Shown: positions 30,827 to 33,366 of the stretch, in pieces
Numbering within the stretch: position 1 is the first letter of the stretch
Layout of the letters: every line of letters begins with the position of its first letter
DNA from: Saprolegnia diclina VS20
Taxonomy: Eukaryota; Oomycota; Saprolegniomycetes; Saprolegniales; Saprolegniaceae
NCBI RefSeq assembly: GCF_000281045.1
Contig: NW_008246118.1
Span: 75,429 to 108,794 of the forward strand
Direction of reading: 5' to 3'
DNA length: 33,366 bases
The notes under the pieces: model-generated
Told to the model about the DNA's origin: nothing
The model's input: only the letters and a program-made list of their open reading frames with translations
Database searches by the model: none
Program-made: the position numbers and the translations under genes

Positions 30827-32067
30827 TTACAAGACAGGCACTTGGGTCGGTGACGACCGGCGCTGGCGCACGCTCTCTTTCGGTGTCGGCGGCAGAATAA
30901 GCTCCGACTCGTACACTTGGGGGCCATCGTACTCGTCGTCGTCATCGAGGACTTCGTCGGCCGAGTCGTGCTCCTTGGGCTCTTCCGGTAGCTGTTCTTG
31001 GTCGTCGTCGGTCGGAATGACGTCGACGCCGTGGAGCGTCGGGAACGTGATGTACAAGTACAACACAAAGCACCAAAAGAGCTGGACGAGCGCGATATTG
31101 AGCGTCGCAACCACCGCCGTCGTAAAGAACCAGTGGTACATGAGGTACCGGATGCCCGAGAGCTGCGCGAGGATGCTCACGCTGGCCGACACGATCTGCA
31201 CGCGCGGGTGGCTCAGCTCGACGTAAATCTCTTCGACGGCGCGGACGCGGCGCTCCTCAAAGCCGTTCATGACCACGAGCGTCCGGTGCTGCGTCAGTGA
31301 CGCGTCATAGCCAAGGGTCAGCGTCGGTACGATCCACACAAACTGCGAGACGAGGTCCACGAGCCAGTGCGACGTGCGGACAAAGGTTGGGCGCGCGCTC
31401 GTCGCCAACGGCGTCTTTCTAGTCTTATGAATGAGCAAAACGCAAGTCAAGGAGAGGCAGCGCGTACCCTTCGCCGAGGGCTTGGGTGCGCACCATGAAC
31501 ATGCCAATGTGTTCATTCACAGGCGTCTGTGCAAACTCGAAGTCGAGCACGACGTCGTACTTTGTGAGGTGCGTCAACGGCAGCGACTTGGTCTCGCTCA
31601 CTTCGACCGCGTCGCTATAGTGCCACTGGTCGCGGCCATTCTCGCCCGTCGTGAGCTCGAGCTGCGCGATCGGCAAGTGCACGCGGTTGGAGCTCACGTA
31701 CGGCGACTCCGCCGAGAGCTGCGCAAAGTCACTATGGACACCGTAGTCAAAGAAGAGCGGCCTACGCCAACGATGTCTTGAGCATGAGTACATGGCGACG
31801 AAGGACGCACCGCTGGAGCACTTTGGCCGGCATGATGAGGTAGTAAAAGCCGCCGTAGATGGCCGATGCGGACGAGAGAAGGAGGATGGCAAAGACAAGC
31901 AGCTGCACGCAGCGCATGATCCAGCGGAACGAGAAGCTCGAGAGGTCCGAGATGATCTCGGCAAACTCATACCGGCGGAGACGCTGGAGGCTCTCCTGCA
32001 CGTGGGCCACGATGATGGGCCACGACGCAACGACGAGCGACCAAAGAAACTTGACCGGCCGCAGCAT
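30827..32067 (-). CDS. Seipin, ER protein of lipid-droplet assembly
   Basis: Three exons, 32067-31811, 31761-31468 and 31418-30827, give 1143 nt (380 residues) across two 49-nt introns ending in TAG. Seipin forms ER rings that organise lipid-droplet formation. It shows the family layout: a short cytosolic N-terminus; a first membrane helix (about 52-78, VQLLVFAILLL); a luminal beta-sandwich with YDVVLDFEFAQTPVNEHIGM, FVRTSHWLVDL, VEEIYVELSHPRVQIVSASV and LSGIRYLMY; and a second helix (about 284-308). An acidic cytosolic tail follows (about 318-350, DDDQEQLPEEPKEHDSADE) and then a basic end. The tail is longer than in yeast and its partners are unknown. The ATG at 32067 is the first in frame; the frame upstream has only a GTG. 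It shares a 168-bp promoter region with the divergent riboflavin gene. Confidence 0.92.
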
Positions 32068-32235
32068 CGCTCTCGTGTGCAAACTCAAAATGCGCCTCGT
32101 TTTGAGAAAGTGCACTCTCGCTAAAAAAGCGTCGGTTTAACTTAACTTGGTCTTTGTATGTAATACTATAAACATGCAACCGGGTTCGGCGTTGACAAAA
32201 CAGCGCGCTTCAAGAAATCGCGCGAGTTGGATCCC
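32068..32235. promoter_or_regulatory. Compact bidirectional promoter region
   Basis: Only 168 bases separate the start codons of seipin (-) and the riboflavin reductase gene (+). Both promoters and both 5' leaders must fit here, so elements may be shared. An AT-rich core lies at about 32130-32175. No specific factor site is claimed. Confidence 0.5.
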
Positions 32236-33148
32236 ATGGACGCCGTCGTCGACTTCCACACTCGTGGCGTCATCGACGCCCAGTCGACCGGCCGCCTCCA
32301 TGTGACCATGACCTACGCGCAGAGCCTCGACGGCTCCATTGCTGCCATCCGCGGTAGGCTCTCTTCTAGTATGACGACGACGACATGTACTTGTGCAGGC
32401 CAGCCCACGCTGCTGAGCGGCCCCGAGTCCATGGCCATGACCCATCAGCTGCGCACGCTCCACGATGGCATTCTCGTGGGTGTGGGCACGATCCAAGCGG
32501 ACAATCCGTCACTCACGGTGCGTCTCGTGCCACCACCGTTTGAGAATCCGCAGCCGATCATTGTGGATACGCGCCTCGAGCTCCCACTGGACTGCAAGCT
32601 CCTTACCTCGCCTCTTTGCAAGCGCCCGTGGGTTTTAACGACCGATGGTCATTGGGACCAAGGTACGGACGCATTTTGAAAGCATCGAGTCGGGAACGAA
32701 CGACAGGTAAATTGGCTCGCAAATCGACGCTGGAAGCCCATGGCGCCAGGATCATCCCGTGCAAGTGTGCTGGCACCACGCACATTGACTGGTCAGACGC
32801 ATTTGGTACAATCGGCTCGCCTAGTCTGTGTCCATGATTTCGTGGTAGACAAACTGCGGGCGCTCGGACTGCTAAGCGTCATGATTGAAGGTGGTGCTTC
32901 GATCCTTACGAGTGTTCTCCGTGATCACGCGCACACGCCAAGCGGGATCCTACACCACGCCATCATCACTGTCGCACCCACATTTGTACGTCAGACAAGA
33001 CGCCATCGAGGTGGTTACGATTGCTGTCTAGATTGGTGGCTTGCACGCACTCACTGAGCGACTCCCTGCGGATGCATACCCGACACTATCAAACACGCAG
33101 GCGATTCCACTTGGCAAAGACATCGTACTCGTTGGTAAATTTGCATAA
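32236..33148 (+). CDS. RIB7: RIB7/RibD-C-type reductase of riboflavin synthesis
   Basis: Five exons, 32236-32353, 32399-32662, 32707-32805, 32849-32985 and 33032-33148, give 735 nt (244 residues), about the length of yeast Rib7. The family uses NADPH to reduce the ribosyl side chain of the diamino-pyrimidinone 5'-phosphate early in riboflavin synthesis. The DHFR-like fold is visible: TYAQSLDGSIAA near the N-terminus, GQPTLLSGPESMAMTHQLR, HDGILVGVGTIQADNPSLTV (the nucleotide-binding strand and loop), PQPIIVDTRLELP, SVMIEGGASIL and a C-terminal APTFIGG. There is no N-terminal deaminase domain, so it is the single-domain, fungal/archaeal-type enzyme rather than bacterial bifunctional RibD. Introns are 45, 44, 43 and 46 nt. 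Every exon join keeps the frame. Confidence 0.92.
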
Positions 33149-33366
33149 AGAAACCGCAATTCGTGAAATTTAAATTAGAGTGGCTAAAGGCAACATTTTT
33201 GCGGTCATGGCGCGTTCAATCTTTGCGCAATATGAGGGCGAGATTCGAGCACGAAATTTGATGGCATCTTGACGGAGTGTTGTGTAGTGGGGAGATGATA
33301 AAAGCGGTGCAGAAAGTGGCTTTGATGGCGTGTGAAGAATGGGTTTTAGCATACACGTTGAAAATA
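33149..33366. other. 3' flank to the window edge
   Basis: Downstream of the riboflavin gene stop. No coding sequence was recognised; the 60-residue frame on the minus strand at 33170-33352 lacks coding bias. It probably holds the 3' untranslated region of the riboflavin gene. Confidence 0.35.

Noticed and set aside
31420-31516. Separate N-terminus for the second seipin frame
   Set aside because: It translates intron sequence. Splicing 31468 to 31418 joins FMVRTQALGEG to the rest of the seipin lumenal domain.
1-33366. CRISPR arrays, bacterial-type operons, tRNA or rRNA genes
   Set aside because: No regularly spaced direct repeats, no cloverleaf or rRNA core recognised by eye, and the splicing shows a eukaryotic nuclear sequence.

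Overview
The window is nuclear DNA of a flagellated, filamentous heterotroph. An oomycete (Stramenopila) fits best, and the Saprolegniales (Aphanomyces/Saprolegnia type) are my best guess. Reasons: GC-rich coding with third-position GC bias; very short GT-AG introns that mostly end in TAG; a BBSome subunit (BBS4), which implies cilia or zoospores; and lineage-typical oddities such as a giant duplicated membrane protein and signalling-domain fusions. The genus is inference. I rebuilt gene models by hand by joining exons at GT-AG sites. In all ten spliced genes the joined exons add up to a whole number of codons and conserved motifs continue across the joins. I counted 48 introns of 41-60 nt (mean about 49).

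Layout. 1-568: no gene seen. 569-1507 (-): ZIP-family zinc transporter. 1990-2343 (-): doubtful small ORF. 2679-7931 (-): intronless 1750-residue multipass membrane protein built from two tandem copies of a unit of about 850-900 residues. 8098-9335 (-): five-exon sphingomyelin-synthase-like phosphotransferase. 10290-13986 (+): five-exon BMS1 ribosome-assembly GTPase. 14180-15423: PIF/Harbinger-like DNA transposon with 13-bp terminal inverted repeats, a GTA target-site duplication and a frameshifted, truncated transposase. Related terminal motifs lie inside it and again at about 16155. 16607-18922 (+): eight-exon protein with three cyclic-nucleotide-binding folds followed by an RGS domain. 18992-19789 (-): MSP domain fused to an ERF4/CHIC-type domain. 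20346-21506 (+): F-box protein. 22036-23541 (+): BBS4. 23842-25763 (-): coiled-coil protein. 26299-27738 (+): ankyrin-repeat protein with a C-terminal membrane anchor. 28052-30681 (+): fatty acyl-AMP ligase fused to an acyl carrier protein. 30827-32067 (-): seipin. 32236-33148 (+): RIB7-type riboflavin-pathway reductase.

The genes do not form an operon or an obvious pathway cluster. Three are lipid genes (sphingolipid head-group transfer, fatty acid activation, lipid-droplet assembly) and two suggest ciliary or G-protein/cAMP biology. They are housekeeping or lineage genes packed 70-950 bp apart. The most novel-looking items are the triple-CNBD/RGS fusion, the MSP-ERF4/CHIC fusion, the duplicated 1750-residue membrane protein, the two-domain acyl-AMP ligase/carrier protein, and the Harbinger-like element with its scattered terminal motifs.
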